From an uncultured Oscillospiraceae bacterium (lineage in GTDB: Bacteria > Bacillota > Clostridia > Oscillospirales > Oscillospiraceae), in the NCBI GenBank assembly GCA_947624585.1, contig CANQKZ010000009.1, positions 1-46,537 on the forward strand: 46,537 nucleotides of DNA, written 5' to 3'. The notes under the pieces were generated by a model that worked only from the letters and a program-made list of their open reading frames with translations, was not told the DNA's origin and did no database searches. This document shows positions 24,420-32,876 of the stretch, one piece after another. Within the stretch, counting starts at the first letter, position 1. Every line of letters begins with the position of its first letter. Made by a program: the position numbers and the translations under genes.

Positions 24420-25345
24420 CAGCTTATATGGTTGCATAACAGGGAGGTCGAAGTAGGTCTTGGAACGGTCGGGAATCATACATAAAGCCAGAAACATTTG
24501 CTTTCAACTCTTCCTCATTCTTGACCATAGGCTTGGAAACGAGATTCTGGTTCAAGCCATTATTAACCTATTCATCGGGGATGTATTCCGGCGAACAGGA
24601 TGGCCAATGGAAAATTCGCACCTGACCCTTTTGCTCCTCAGCCCGTTGCGCGACCTTCTTGCAGTAATGCGCCCTCAGATTATCCAGAATAAGTCAACGT
24701 TTTCCCCCCGTTGGCAGTCATTAGATCGCTCCCATGAACGGGATGAGCCTCTCCCAAATGAAACTTGCCCTGATTTCTGATGGCGCCGATCATGTTGATA
24801 TGCATCTCCATCGCCCGGCTTTCACTACGGGAAGATGCCCTTTCAGGGCATACATGCGCGCGTAGTCGCCGTATTTTGAACAGTCGTCATGTTTCCCCAG
24901 TAGATCTCAGCATTTTCTGCTTTTGCCTCGACATATGTGGCGGGAAATTCCTCCCTCAGCCACGCCCCCACCTGATTGGGCTTCCGGTTCGCATTCCGCT
25001 TTGCCGTCTCCGCACAGTCAAATCCCACGCCTCAGGTACTCTCCCACCGTACAAACGGGCGTACTATCCCACATTGGCGGCGAATCTGTTCCCTCACACG
25101 ACCACGATTCCACAGGCACCCTTTGATCTGCAACCGCTCCGGGTCGTAATCTGCCAGCTGCTGGAATATTCCTCTGTTCAGGCGCGAAATGCTTTTTTCT
25201 CCCACCTTGCGCCCACGCTTTTTTGGCTTAATCGCGTCTAGGCCGCCCGCGTCATAGGCTTTGAAGGTCATCCGCACGGTTTTGTCAGAGAATTCCGATA
25301 TCACTGATGTTCTCTTTTGAGTATGGGGACGCGATTATTTTGTCA
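24420..25345 (-). pseudogene. Second, more decayed IS630-family transposase
   Basis: Scattered minus frames: KENISDIG then SDKTVRMTFKAYDAGGLDAI, KPKKRGRKVGEK, ADYDPERLQIKGCLWNRGRV, REQIRRQCGIV (25345-25032); KRNANRKPNQVGAWLREEFP and YVEAKAENAEIYWGNMTTVQ (25028-24843); then INMIGAIRNQGKFHLGE and further short blocks to about 24420. This is the order of an IS630 (helix-turn-helix type) transposase, with at least four frame changes and the DE.. catalytic residues altered. Different subgroup from the 23510 copy. Confidence 0.75.
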
Positions 25346-26505
25346 CCGAATCAACAACTTCCTTCAATTGCGCAAGACCCTGTTTTCAAGCCTTTTGCTA
25401 TGCGCTGGCGATTGGGCGAACAAGACTTTGAATTCGCCTCGTCTATCAATTCCAACACACCGGCACACATTGATTTTATTATACACTGTCCCGGAGTAAA
25501 TTGCAAGTGGGAAATTGAGATTCTTTGCGGTGATTTTCAAATATATCTCCTCTCGGGCGTACGAGGAGGGATCCCGGAACCCACCGGGTCCCCCCGGGCC
25601 CTCCTGTTGGATGACGGCGGGCTCAACACCGCTCACCCAGTTGGTGAGTTCGGGGACCGCGAGGCTGGCGGGGTAGGCCACACCGTTGTCCTGGTTGGAG
25701 TAGGTCGGGAGTTGACTGGAGGCCGCGTTTCCGACGGTGAAGAAGAGGAGCGGCAAGCTTCGACCCGAGGAGGGAACCTGGGCGCCCATTATCCGCTTAT
25801 AGCAATCCGACGAAATAATGGTGCAAAAGAAGGCGATGACAATGAGCACAGGGCGAGGAGGACACAGGTGGGCTGGCGCCCATCAAGAACGACGACGAAG
25901 CCATGCGCTCATTGGCGCGCCGAACTTGCGTCATTATTTCATCGGATTACTATAATCAAACTCGCATTCCGCCACCGCCTGGGGAGTTTGCTTTGCTGTA
26001 CCCTTTTCCGGTCAGCTCTATGCCTTACAGTCGTTGATTGTTTTCTCGGTAGGAACCTCCAAACAATCCCCCTCACCCGCCCAACCTGACCATATTTTTC
26101 GAAAAAAACGCGCGTCGCTCTTTATTATTTCACACTTCTCAACGCCCCGGTAATTTTCCTTGACGATTTTGCAAGACTGTCCGTATTTGACGGTTCAACA
26201 AAAATGATTATTGGCTATTAGAGTAGTCAAGCTGTTAATCTTTTACTGAATGGCAAAGAAATACTATGCAGCAAATCTATGACGGAAACTTTTACGCGGT
26301 CAGGATTTCCTATGCGGCGGAAGGAGATACCTATGAATACCGGGTTTTTAACCAAGATGGTTCCCATCACGGGCTTCAGCCCCTCCGGCGCGCAGCCCTT
26401 TTCCACCGGTTCTTCCCGCCATTCCTCCGCACGGAGTCCCCGGATATTTTCGGCATATTATAAGAAAACGATTCCCCCGGCAGCAAAAAACCGGTCCGCG
26501 CCGTT
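25346..26505. other. Gene-poor stretch with degraded sequence
   Basis: No intact gene recognised across about 1.1 kb apart from the MITE at 25798. A GC-rich island (25555-25790) has a minus frame reading ASSQLPTYSNQDNG and AYPASLAVPELTNWVSG that could be a fragment of a host protein; I cannot name it. A short plus frame at 26266-26463 (MQQIYDGNFYAVRISY) is not supported by a ribosome site. A sequence at 26050 (TAGGAACCTCC) faintly resembles the end of inverted-repeat family A. Confidence 0.5.
25798..25954. repeat. IS630-derived MITE
   Basis: 157-bp non-coding element. The left end TATAGCAATCCGACGAAATA is mirrored at the right (inverted TATAGTAATCCGATGAAATA), 28-bp arms with four mismatches. 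The outer 11 bases match the ends of the IS630 element at 23510, so that family probably mobilised it. The insertion cuts the GC-rich fragment described for this stretch. Confidence 0.8.
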
Positions 26506-26511
26506 TCAACC

Positions 26512-26540
26512 TTTACATCCCCCCAAAAAGGTGCTATACT
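26512..26540 (+). promoter_or_regulatory. Sigma-A-type promoter of the aminotransferase gene
   Basis: TTTACA (26512-26517), 17-bp spacer, TATACT (26535-26540), five of six matches in each box. The ATG follows at 26568, giving a leader of about 20 nt. Confidence 0.75.
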
Positions 26541-26567
26541 TTACAAAAAAACAAAAGAGGTGCCGCT

Positions 26568-27731
26568 ATGTACGATTTCGATACCCCCGCCCCCCGCGCG
26601 GGAACCGGGGCGATCAAATGGGATATCCGCTCTTCCGCCTTTGGAAACGCCTCCGCCCTCCCCTTCTGGGTGGCCGACTCCGACTATATGTCCCCGCCGG
26701 AGGTGACGGAGGCCCTGCGGGACGCGGCCGCCCGCTGTATCTTCGGCTACACCGTCCCGACCGAGGGGTACAGGGAGGCCGTTGCCGGATGGATCCGCGC
26801 CCGCCACGGGTGGGAGATCGACACGAACTGGATCCTGCCCTCCATCGGCATTGTCTCGGAGCTTTCCAACATCGTCCGGTGCTTCACCGCCCCGGGGGAC
26901 AAGGTGCTCATCCAGACGCCGGTCTACGACCCCTTTGGAAATGTGGTGAAGACCTCCGGCCGGACGCTGGTGGAGAACCGGCTCCGGTGCGGCGAAAATC
27001 TGCGCTACAGCATGGATTTTGAGGATTTGGAGCGGGACCTTGCCAGCGGCGTGCGGCTCATGATCCTCTGCTCCCCCCACAATCCGGTGGGCCGGGTGTG
27101 GACCGAGGACGAGGTCAGGCGCGTGGCCGGTATGTGCCGGGACCACGGGGCGCTGCTGGTATCTGACGAGATCCACTGGGACCTGATTGCTCCGGGCTTC
27201 ACCCACTTCACAGCCGGGAACGCCGGGACGCCGGACAACGTCATCGTCCTCACGGCCCCCAGCAAGACCTTCAACATCGCGGGGCTCAAGTGCTCCAACG
27301 ACATCATCCCCAACGCCGATCTGCGCCGGAAGCTCTCCGCCTGGAAGGAGACCCGCCACATGGAGGGCCCCAACAACCTGGGCTGGATCGCCTGCGAGGC
27401 GGCCTACCGCCACGGGGCGGCCTGGTGCGACGAGCAAAACGCATACATAGCCAGGAACGCCCGGCTGGTCCGTGACACCTTCGCCGAAAAGCTGCCGGAG
27501 GCGGGCATCTCGCCGCTGGAGGGGACCTATCTCATGTGGCTGGATATCTCCCGGACCGGGCTAGACTCCCGGAGGGTCTGTGAGGAGCTGAACCGCGCCG
27601 GAGCGATCCTGAACGACGGCTATCGGTACGGCGACGACCGGTTCGCGCGTCTCAACATCGCCTGTCCCCGCGCCCAATTGGAGGAGGGTCTGCGCGTGAT
27701 CACCGGCGTCCTCCGGGGGATCCTCGGGTAA
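26568..27731 (+). CDS. MalY/PatB-type PLP-dependent C-S lyase/aminotransferase
   Basis: 387 residues, fold type I PLP enzyme. MalY/PatB proteins cleave cystathionine or related C-S bonds and some regulate transcription. Visible motifs: LPFWVADSDYMSPPEVTEAL near residue 30, FGYTVPTEGYREAVAGW, SPHNPVGRVW near 165, SDEIHWDL near 200 (Asp and His at the PLP pyridine), and the Schiff-base lysine in APSKTFNIAGLKCS near 235. Length matches the family (about 390). AAGAGGTG lies 6 nt before ATG 26568. Stands alone: own promoter upstream, inverted-repeat element and a terminator downstream. Confidence 0.93.
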   Translation: MYDFDTPAPRAGTGAIKWDIRSSAFGNASALPFWVADSDYMSPPEVTEALRDAAARCIFGYTVPTEGYREAVAGWIRARHGWEIDTNWILPSIGIVSELSNIVRCFTAPGDKVLIQTPVYDPFGNVVKTSGRTLVENRLRCGENLRYSMDFEDLERDLASGVRLMILCSPHNPVGRVWTEDEVRRVAGMCRDHGALLVSDEIHWDLIAPGFTHFTAGNAGTPDNVIVLTAPSKTFNIAGLKCSNDIIPNADLRRKLSAWKETRHMEGPNNLGWIACEAAYRHGAAWCDEQNAYIARNARLVRDTFAEKLPEAGISPLEGTYLMWLDISRTGLDSRRVCEELNRAGAILNDGYRYGDDRFARLNIACPRAQLEEGLRVITGVLRGILG

Positions 27732-27749
27732 TTCCGATTTTATTTTATA

Positions 27750-27905
27750 CGAATATTCAATTAAAATGAGACACCGAGCGATGAGGTTTTTTCGTGTCAG
27801 GCGAGGAAGGCGGCGCCGGGAATACTGAATGTATTTCCAAGCCGCGTGACGAAGCATGACCCGAAAAAGACCGTCGTGAATGTCTTGTTTTGATTGGATA
27901 TTAGT
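27750..27905. repeat. Short inverted-repeat element, family B, copy 2
   Basis: Begins CGAATATTCAATTAAAATGA and ends with the inverted complement of CTAATATCCAATCAAAACAA. Core blocks GAGACACCGAGCGATGAGG, GTGTCAGGCGAGGAAGG and AAGCCGCGTGACGAAGCATG are shared with copy 1 at 12121-12275. It starts 19 bp after the aminotransferase stop. Confidence 0.85.
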
Positions 27906-27931
27906 ATGAATATCAGTATTATACAATCCCC

Positions 27932-27988
27932 ACAAAAAATCTTCCCCTCGCGGCTGTCCCATCGGCGCCGTTTCGGGGAAGATTTTGT
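27932..27988. terminator. Bidirectional terminator between convergent genes
   Basis: AAAATCTTCCCC (27936-27947) pairs perfectly with GGGGAAGATTTT (27975-27986), with A and T tracts on both sides. It serves the minus-strand ABC operon ending at 28009 and could stop plus-strand transcripts from the aminotransferase gene. Confidence 0.8.
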
Positions 27989-28008
27989 ATTTGGGCGCGG
28001 GAGCCGCG

Positions 28009-28776
28009 TTACGAGCCGGTGGAGCGGTAGTGGCGGACGCCGTGGCGCCAGGCGAGGGTACAGGGGATGAGGAAGAGCGGGGCGAGGAGGGGCAGAAGGC
28101 CAAAAACGGCGGGTCCCCGGTCCAGGAGGTACCGGAGGGGCCAATGCTGGCAGAGGGCCAGCGGAACAATAAGCGTCAGGAGCCACAGCACTCCCCTGCC
28201 ATAGACGCCGAAGGGGTACTTGCCGTACTCACGGGCGCCGTCGGTGAAGATGTTCATGACCTCCAGACTCTCCAGAGTGTAAAAGCACATGGCCGCGCTC
28301 AGGAGGAAGAGGCCGAAGAAGACCGACGTGCCGCCCAGGACCATGAGGACCAGGACGGCGGCTTTTCCGGCGGTCCACCGCACCGACCCGGCCCCCCAGG
28401 CGATCATCACCGCCGCCTCCGCGACGCGGGGGACCAGGTTGAGTCTCAGCTCCGTACACAGGACCTGAAGCACCAGCGGCCTCGGCTGGACCAGGAGACG
28501 GTCGAACCGGGCCGAGGAGAGCACGTAAGAGAAGTGGTCGAACCCCCGGCCGAAGCACTCGGCGAGGGAGGAGGCCATCAGCACCGTCCCGCAGCACAGG
28601 GCGCACTCCCGGAGGGTGTACCCGCCCACGGAGCCGAACCGCTCCGTGATGAAATACACGCCCAGAATGAGCTCCAGGCCGATGAGCATTTGGCCCAGAC
28701 ACTCCATGAGGAAGGACGCCTTGTAGGCCATGCGGCTTCTTACGTGGAGGGACATATAGTGAAAATACAATTTCAT
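28009..28776 (-). CDS. ABC-2 type exporter permease, second subunit
   Basis: 255 residues, six predicted membrane segments. MKLYFHYMSLHVRSRMAYKA and the following FLMECLGQMLIGLELILGVY are typical of the ABC2_membrane_6 (DUF990) family that pairs with a homologous permease and a DrrA-like ATPase. Also seen: SARFDRLLVQPRPLVLQVL after segment two. GGGAGG lies 8 nt before ATG 28776. It follows the first permease gene by 4 bp. Substrate not predictable; relatives are annotated as drug or polysaccharide exporters. Confidence 0.88.
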   Translation of the reverse strand: MKLYFHYMSLHVRSRMAYKASFLMECLGQMLIGLELILGVYFITERFGSVGGYTLRECALCCGTVLMASSLAECFGRGFDHFSYVLSSARFDRLLVQPRPLVLQVLCTELRLNLVPRVAEAAVMIAWGAGSVRWTAGKAAVLVLMVLGGTSVFFGLFLLSAAMCFYTLESLEVMNIFTDGAREYGKYPFGVYGRGVLWLLTLIVPLALCQHWPLRYLLDRGPAVFGLLPLLAPLFLIPCTLAWRHGVRHYRSTGS

Positions 28777-28780
28777 ACAG

Positions 28781-29584
28781 TCAACCTCCCGCGATAACGG
28801 TCCGGCGCAGACCGGCGCGCATGAGGGCGTACCCCGCCGCCGTCATGGCCGCCGCCCAGAAGACCTGCAGTCCCACGGCCCGGAGGGCGGCGGCGCCCGC
28901 CAGATCCCCGCCGAAGACCCGCAGGGGAACATTCTGCATGGCGCCGAAGGGGGTGAGCTCCGCGAATCGCCGAAGCCCCTCCGGCAGGAACGGCAGGGGC
29001 ACGATGGCGCCGCCCAGGAAGTCCGCCAGGGGCGTCAGCACCGTGACGATCCCCCGGTGGTCCGTAACAAAGAAGCACAGGGCGTAAGTGAGCATGGACA
29101 TGGAGCACACCACCAGGAGCATCAGCGCCGTGGAAAGCAGGAAGAGTCCGAAAGCCGCCGGGGAGACCCGCAGGCGGAGGCCCCAAGGGGCCGGGATCAG
29201 GGCGCCCAGCAAAATCACCGGGGCGCACCGGAGAAGTCCCCGGCTCACCCGCTGGGCCAGGGATTTGGCGAACCACATACCGTACAGGTCCGTGGGCCGC
29301 GTCAGCTCGTAGGCCACCGTGCCGTTGCGCACGGACTCCGCCAGCTCCCGGTCCCACTGCCAGAGGGCGAAGAAGGTCAGGAACGCCTGCTGGAGCCATA
29401 TGTAGGCGGCCAGGGCCTCCGCGCCCATGGGAAACCGCTCCGGGTGGGCGCTCCACAGAGCGCGGTAGAGCAGCACTTCCATGCCGCCCCAGACAAACTG
29501 TGTGGACAGCCCCGCCAGGGCCGCCGCCCGGTACTGGAGGCTCGCGATCAGGCGCATTTTGAAGAAGGAAAGATATTTTTTCAT
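28781..29584 (-). CDS. ABC-2 type exporter permease, first subunit
   Basis: 267 residues, six predicted membrane segments. MKKYLSFFKMRLIASLQYRA, GGMEVLLYRALW and RNGTVAYELTRPTDLYGMWF match the partner permease of the ABC2_membrane_6 family (the loop with GTVAYELTRP is characteristic). Overall organisation parallels the next permease gene, to which it is distantly related. The start follows the ATPase stop by 10 bp, TGAGGCGAG serving as stop and ribosome site. Confidence 0.88.
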   Translation of the reverse strand: MKKYLSFFKMRLIASLQYRAAALAGLSTQFVWGGMEVLLYRALWSAHPERFPMGAEALAAYIWLQQAFLTFFALWQWDRELAESVRNGTVAYELTRPTDLYGMWFAKSLAQRVSRGLLRCAPVILLGALIPAPWGLRLRVSPAAFGLFLLSTALMLLVVCSMSMLTYALCFFVTDHRGIVTVLTPLADFLGGAIVPLPFLPEGLRRFAELTPFGAMQNVPLRVFGGDLAGAAALRAVGLQVFWAAAMTAAGYALMRAGLRRTVIAGG

Positions 29585-29594
29585 ACCGCTCGCC

Positions 29595-30392
29595 TCAAAT
29601 CCCGAACCGCCGGTACAGGTCCGCTACGGACTCCTCAGTGGAGAGGTTCTCCCCCGCCATGGCGCGGATCTCCGCCGTGGTGCCGTCCAGGAGGAGCCGC
29701 CCCTTGCCGATGAGCAGGACACGGGAGCACAGGGCGTCCACGTCCTGCATGTCGTGGGTGGTGAGAATCACCGTGGTGCCGCAAAGGCGGTTCTGCTCCA
29801 AAATGAACTCCCGGACCTTCAGCTTGCTCACGGCGTCGAGGCCAATGGTGGGCTCGTCCAGAAAAAGCACCTCCGGCGAGTGGAGCAGCGCCGCCGCGAT
29901 CTCGCACCGCATCCGCTGGCCCAGGGAGAGCATCCGGGCGGGGGTCCTCAGCAGATCCGCAAGGTCAAGAAGCTCCGTGAGCCGGTCCAGATTCTCCCGG
30001 TACCGCCCCTCCGGCACCCGGTAGATGTCCCGGAGCAGCTCCAGGGAGTCGATGACCGGCACGTCCCACCAGAGCTGGCTGCGCTGTCCGAACACCACGC
30101 CGAGACGCGCTACGTGGCGCTTCCGGTCCTCCCAGGGCACCAGGCCGTTGACCCGGCACACTCCGCAGTCGGGCCGGAGGATGCCCGAGAGGATCTTGAC
30201 GGTGGTGGACTTCCCCGCCCCGTTGGGTCCGATGTAGCCCACGATCTGTCCGTCGGGGATCGCGAAGGTCACGTCCCGCAGGGCCGGGATCTCGGTATAT
30301 TCCCGGGAGAAGAGGCTTTTGACCGCGTTCCCCAGGCCCGCCTCCCGCCGCCGGACCCGGTATGTTTTACTGACGCCTTCCATTTCGATCAT
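29595..30392 (-). CDS. ABC transporter ATP-binding protein (DrrA/CcmA-like)
   Basis: 265 residues. Walker A GPNGAGKSTT near residue 57, Q-loop VFGQRSQLWWDVPVID near 103, signature LSLGQRMRCEIAAALLHSPE near 150, Walker B VLFLDEPTIGLD near 172 and switch His TTHDMQD near 205. The FGQRSQLWWD loop is typical of the exporter subgroup that pairs with DUF990 permeases. AAAGGAG lies 8 nt before ATG 30392. First gene of the exporter operon. Confidence 0.95.
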   Translation of the reverse strand: MIEMEGVSKTYRVRRREAGLGNAVKSLFSREYTEIPALRDVTFAIPDGQIVGYIGPNGAGKSTTVKILSGILRPDCGVCRVNGLVPWEDRKRHVARLGVVFGQRSQLWWDVPVIDSLELLRDIYRVPEGRYRENLDRLTELLDLADLLRTPARMLSLGQRMRCEIAAALLHSPEVLFLDEPTIGLDAVSKLKVREFILEQNRLCGTTVILTTHDMQDVDALCSRVLLIGKGRLLLDGTTAEIRAMAGENLSTEESVADLYRRFGI

Positions 30393-30568
30393 ATTTTTCG
30401 CTCCTTTTTTCGAACTCCGCCGCGGTCAGGACAGAGGAAGGCATTGGGAACCTTCGTGGCCTTAAGGCGGGCGGGAGGCGTCCCATCCGACGCCGCGCGG
30501 GCGGCAACGTGCCCCTCCCGCGCGGGATGAAACGCCCTCTCTCCGTAAAAAATGCGAAAAGGATGTGC

Positions 30569-30598
30569 ATTTTACCACACTTCCCGGAAGATTGTCAA
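30569..30598 (-). promoter_or_regulatory. Promoter and long GC-rich leader of the exporter operon
   Basis: TTGACA (30598-30593), 18-bp spacer, TAAAAT (30574-30569) on the minus strand. Transcription would begin near 30562, leaving a leader of about 170 nt before ATG 30392. The leader is GC-rich with several self-complementary blocks (CCGCGCGGG, CCGCCCGCGCGGCG). I see no recognised riboswitch or T-box motif. The terminator of the upstream LysM gene lies 20 bp before the -35. Confidence 0.65.
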
Positions 30599-30619
30599 GA
30601 TATTCTTTCTGATTTTTTC

Positions 30620-30645
30620 AAAACAAAAGGGACCCGGAGGTCCCT
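30620..30645 (-). terminator. Intrinsic terminator after the LysM gene
   Basis: AGGGACC (30628-30634) pairs with GGTCCCT (30639-30645); on the minus strand the stem is followed by TTTTGTTTTG. It ends the maltodextrin operon. Confidence 0.75.
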
Positions 30646-30665
30646 CAGATTTGAAAAAGCAATTT

Positions 30666-30905
30666 TCAAAACAGGATATTGACGCGGTCGGGGCGCTCCA
30701 GGATCGCCGTGCCGGGGATCTGGTAGCAGCGCATGAGGACGGAGGGCGGAAGGGGGGCGATGTTCAGGACGGACACCGGGACGGTCACCCGCTGGCCCTC
30801 GTAGAAGGGAGCGTGGTTCTCCCGCAGAAGGGCGGCCTCGGGGACGCTGAATTTCTCCGCGACAGACCGGGCGCTCTCGCCGCGCCGCACTGTGTAGGTG
30901 TGCAT
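30666..30905 (-). CDS. Small LysM-domain protein
   Basis: 79 residues. The N-terminal 45 residues are one LysM module: HTYTVRRGESARSVAEKFSV ... LLRENHAPFYEGQRVTVPV; the rest (LPPSVLMRCYQIPGTAILER) is unfamiliar. LysM binds peptidoglycan or chitin-like glycans, yet no signal peptide is visible, so the protein may be cytoplasmic or use another route. ATG 30905 has GGAG 10 nt upstream. It is 73 bp after the GH13 gene and ends at a terminator, so it is probably co-transcribed with the maltodextrin genes. Function unknown. Confidence 0.7.
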   Translation of the reverse strand: MHTYTVRRGESARSVAEKFSVPEAALLRENHAPFYEGQRVTVPVSVLNIAPLPPSVLMRCYQIPGTAILERPDRVNILF

Positions 30906-30978
30906 GGGTCATCTGCTCCAATGGTTTTGGCGTCCCGCCGGGGCGCCTGTTCCATTTTATGACGCCGGAGCGTTTTTG

Positions 30979-32874
30979 TCACACCGCGGGGCAGTCGAAG
31001 AGCAGGGCGGCGTGGGGCGGGAGCGTGAGGATAGCGCCGCCGGGGGCGTGTGTGAAATCCACCAGGGTCCCGAAGACGTCCGTCCCGTCCTCCGGCATCG
31101 CGGCGCCGATGAGGGACAGGGGCAGGTCCAGGGCCACGGGGTCCGGGCTGTTGGACAGGACCGCCACGAAGGATTCCTCCCCGGTGAACCGGGCCATAGC
31201 GAAGGCGGGGCCGTGGGCACAGAGGAACCGGAAGCCGCCGCGTCTCAAAGCGGGGCGCTCCGATTTCAGGGCGCACAGGGTGTGGCAGAGGCGGTAATGC
31301 TCCGTCCCCTCGATGTCCTTATCCCAGGGCATGGGCCAGCGGCAGCCCTCGTTGGTGCCCAGGGTGCCGCCGATCTCCGCCTCGTCGCCGTAGTAGATGC
31401 TGGCGGCGCCGGGGAGCAGGAACTGGAAGATGAGGGCGGCCCGGAAGGCGCTCTCCGGGAGGCTCCTGTCGTTGTGGAGACGCGGGGCGTCGTGGCTGTC
31501 GATGAGGTTGAACTGATTTTCCTGGATGACCCAGGGCAGCTTTGCCAGATGCTGGGTGACACGGGCCTCAACGTCCTCGCCGGTCATCCGGCGGTGGGCC
31601 GCTTTCATGGCGGGCATCTGGATGTGGATGTCCCCCTGGCCCAGAAATTCCCGGATCACCCTGGCGCAGCCGAAGTAGTTCATGGGCGAATCCCACTCGT
31701 CGCCCCGGAGATACTCGGCGCAGTCGCCCCAGTCCTCCGCCAGGATGTAGGCTTGCGGGTTCTCCCGCCGGATGGCCCGGCGGATCTCCGGCCACAGCTC
31801 GTGGGCAAGCTGGGTATCGTCGTGGCGGGCGAAGGTGTCGGCCACGTCGAAGCGCCAGCCGTCGATGCTGTAGGGGGGCTTCAGCCACTTGCGCAGGACG
31901 GAATCCGGGGCGCGGTAGATCCGGTCCCGCAGAGCCTCGGAGGTGTAGTTGAGGGTGGGTAGGCGGGCGTTGCCGAACCAGCCGTGGTAAGCGTTCCCCT
32001 CCCCGAAGAAATAATACCCCCGCTCGGGACTCATGGGGTTGTTGTAGGCCCCCTCGGATTTGGGGAAGAACACGCCGTCTTTGTTGAACCAGCGGTGGTC
32101 GGAGCCGGTGTGGTTGATGGAGATGTCCAGGATCACCCGCATCCCCATCTCATGGGCCGCCGCCGTCAGCTCCGCCAGGGCCGCGTCGCCGCCCAGATGG
32201 GGGTCCACATGGAAATAGTCCACGCAGTCATATTTGTGGACGGAGGGAGCCTCAAAGATGGGGTTTAAGTAGAGCGCGGTGACGCCCAGTTTTTTGAGGT
32301 AGGGCAGCTTCTCCCGGATCCCTCTAAGGTCGCCGCCGTAGAAGTCCATGCACCGGCCCGCGTTGTAGTCCAGCACCGGGTCGCTCCAATCCCGGTGGAG
32401 GCAGGGGCGGCCGTCAACGGAATACTCCCCCGTCCGCACGTCGTTGGAGGGGTCCCCGTTGCAAAAGCGCTCGGGGAAGATCTGGTAGAACACCGCGTCC
32501 TTCACCCAGGCGGGCTGGACGTAGCCGGTGAGAAGCGTGAAGTCATACGTGTTGTCCGGCACGTAGGGGGTGACGCCCCGCTGGGTATAATAGAGGACCG
32601 CCCCGTCTGCGACGACGCAGAAGTGGTAGTGGACCCGGGGCTCGTTCACCGTGAGGGGGGCCTCGTAGTAGGCGAGGCCGTGGGCGGTCTCGGCCTTGCG
32701 CATCTCCCGGAAGCGCTGGATGCCGTTGTGGAAGGACCGCAGATAGACGTGCCGCGCCGGGGCGTCGGTCAAAAGGCGCAGACGGACGGTGACGGTCTCG
32801 CCCAAATACGGCGAAGGGGAGCTTACAAACTCCCCCGTGCCGTCTGAATAAATGCCGTTTATCCAGTTTGTCAT
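30979..32874 (-). CDS. GH13 alpha-glycosidase, neopullulanase/cyclomaltodextrinase type
   Basis: 631 residues. An N-terminal CBM34-like beta domain (about 1-120) precedes a TIM barrel: DAVFYQIFPERFCNGD near residue 130, DCVDYFHVDPHLGG, nucleophile Asp in IDGWRFDVADTF near 342, acid-base Glu in YILAEDWGD near 378, and the third Asp in LIDSHDAPRLHNDRS near 460. This arrangement belongs to neopullulanases, maltogenic amylases and cyclomaltodextrinases, usually intracellular in clostridia; no signal peptide is present here. ATG 32874 is preferred (GAGGA 7 nt upstream); a TTG at 32880 overlaps the malQ stop. Acts with MalQ on maltodextrins. Confidence 0.93.
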   Translation of the reverse strand: MTNWINGIYSDGTGEFVSSPSPYLGETVTVRLRLLTDAPARHVYLRSFHNGIQRFREMRKAETAHGLAYYEAPLTVNEPRVHYHFCVVADGAVLYYTQRGVTPYVPDNTYDFTLLTGYVQPAWVKDAVFYQIFPERFCNGDPSNDVRTGEYSVDGRPCLHRDWSDPVLDYNAGRCMDFYGGDLRGIREKLPYLKKLGVTALYLNPIFEAPSVHKYDCVDYFHVDPHLGGDAALAELTAAAHEMGMRVILDISINHTGSDHRWFNKDGVFFPKSEGAYNNPMSPERGYYFFGEGNAYHGWFGNARLPTLNYTSEALRDRIYRAPDSVLRKWLKPPYSIDGWRFDVADTFARHDDTQLAHELWPEIRRAIRRENPQAYILAEDWGDCAEYLRGDEWDSPMNYFGCARVIREFLGQGDIHIQMPAMKAAHRRMTGEDVEARVTQHLAKLPWVIQENQFNLIDSHDAPRLHNDRSLPESAFRAALIFQFLLPGAASIYYGDEAEIGGTLGTNEGCRWPMPWDKDIEGTEHYRLCHTLCALKSERPALRRGGFRFLCAHGPAFAMARFTGEESFVAVLSNSPDPVALDLPLSLIGAAMPEDGTDVFGTLVDFTHAPGGAILTLPPHAALLFDCPAV

Positions 32875-32876
32875 AT

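Noticed and set aside
25364..25849. 161-residue minus-strand gene
   Set aside because: Its N-terminal part lies within the MITE and the rest is a mixture of GC-rich and AT-rich fragments without a ribosome site; treated as debris.
26040..26115. Fourth copy of inverted-repeat family A
   Set aside because: TAGGAACCTCC and a few inner bases match, but similarity is too weak by eye to call.
30393..30560. T-box or riboswitch in the exporter leader
   Set aside because: Long GC-rich leader, but the conserved T-box sequence and specifier arrangement, and any class of riboswitch core known to me, are not found.
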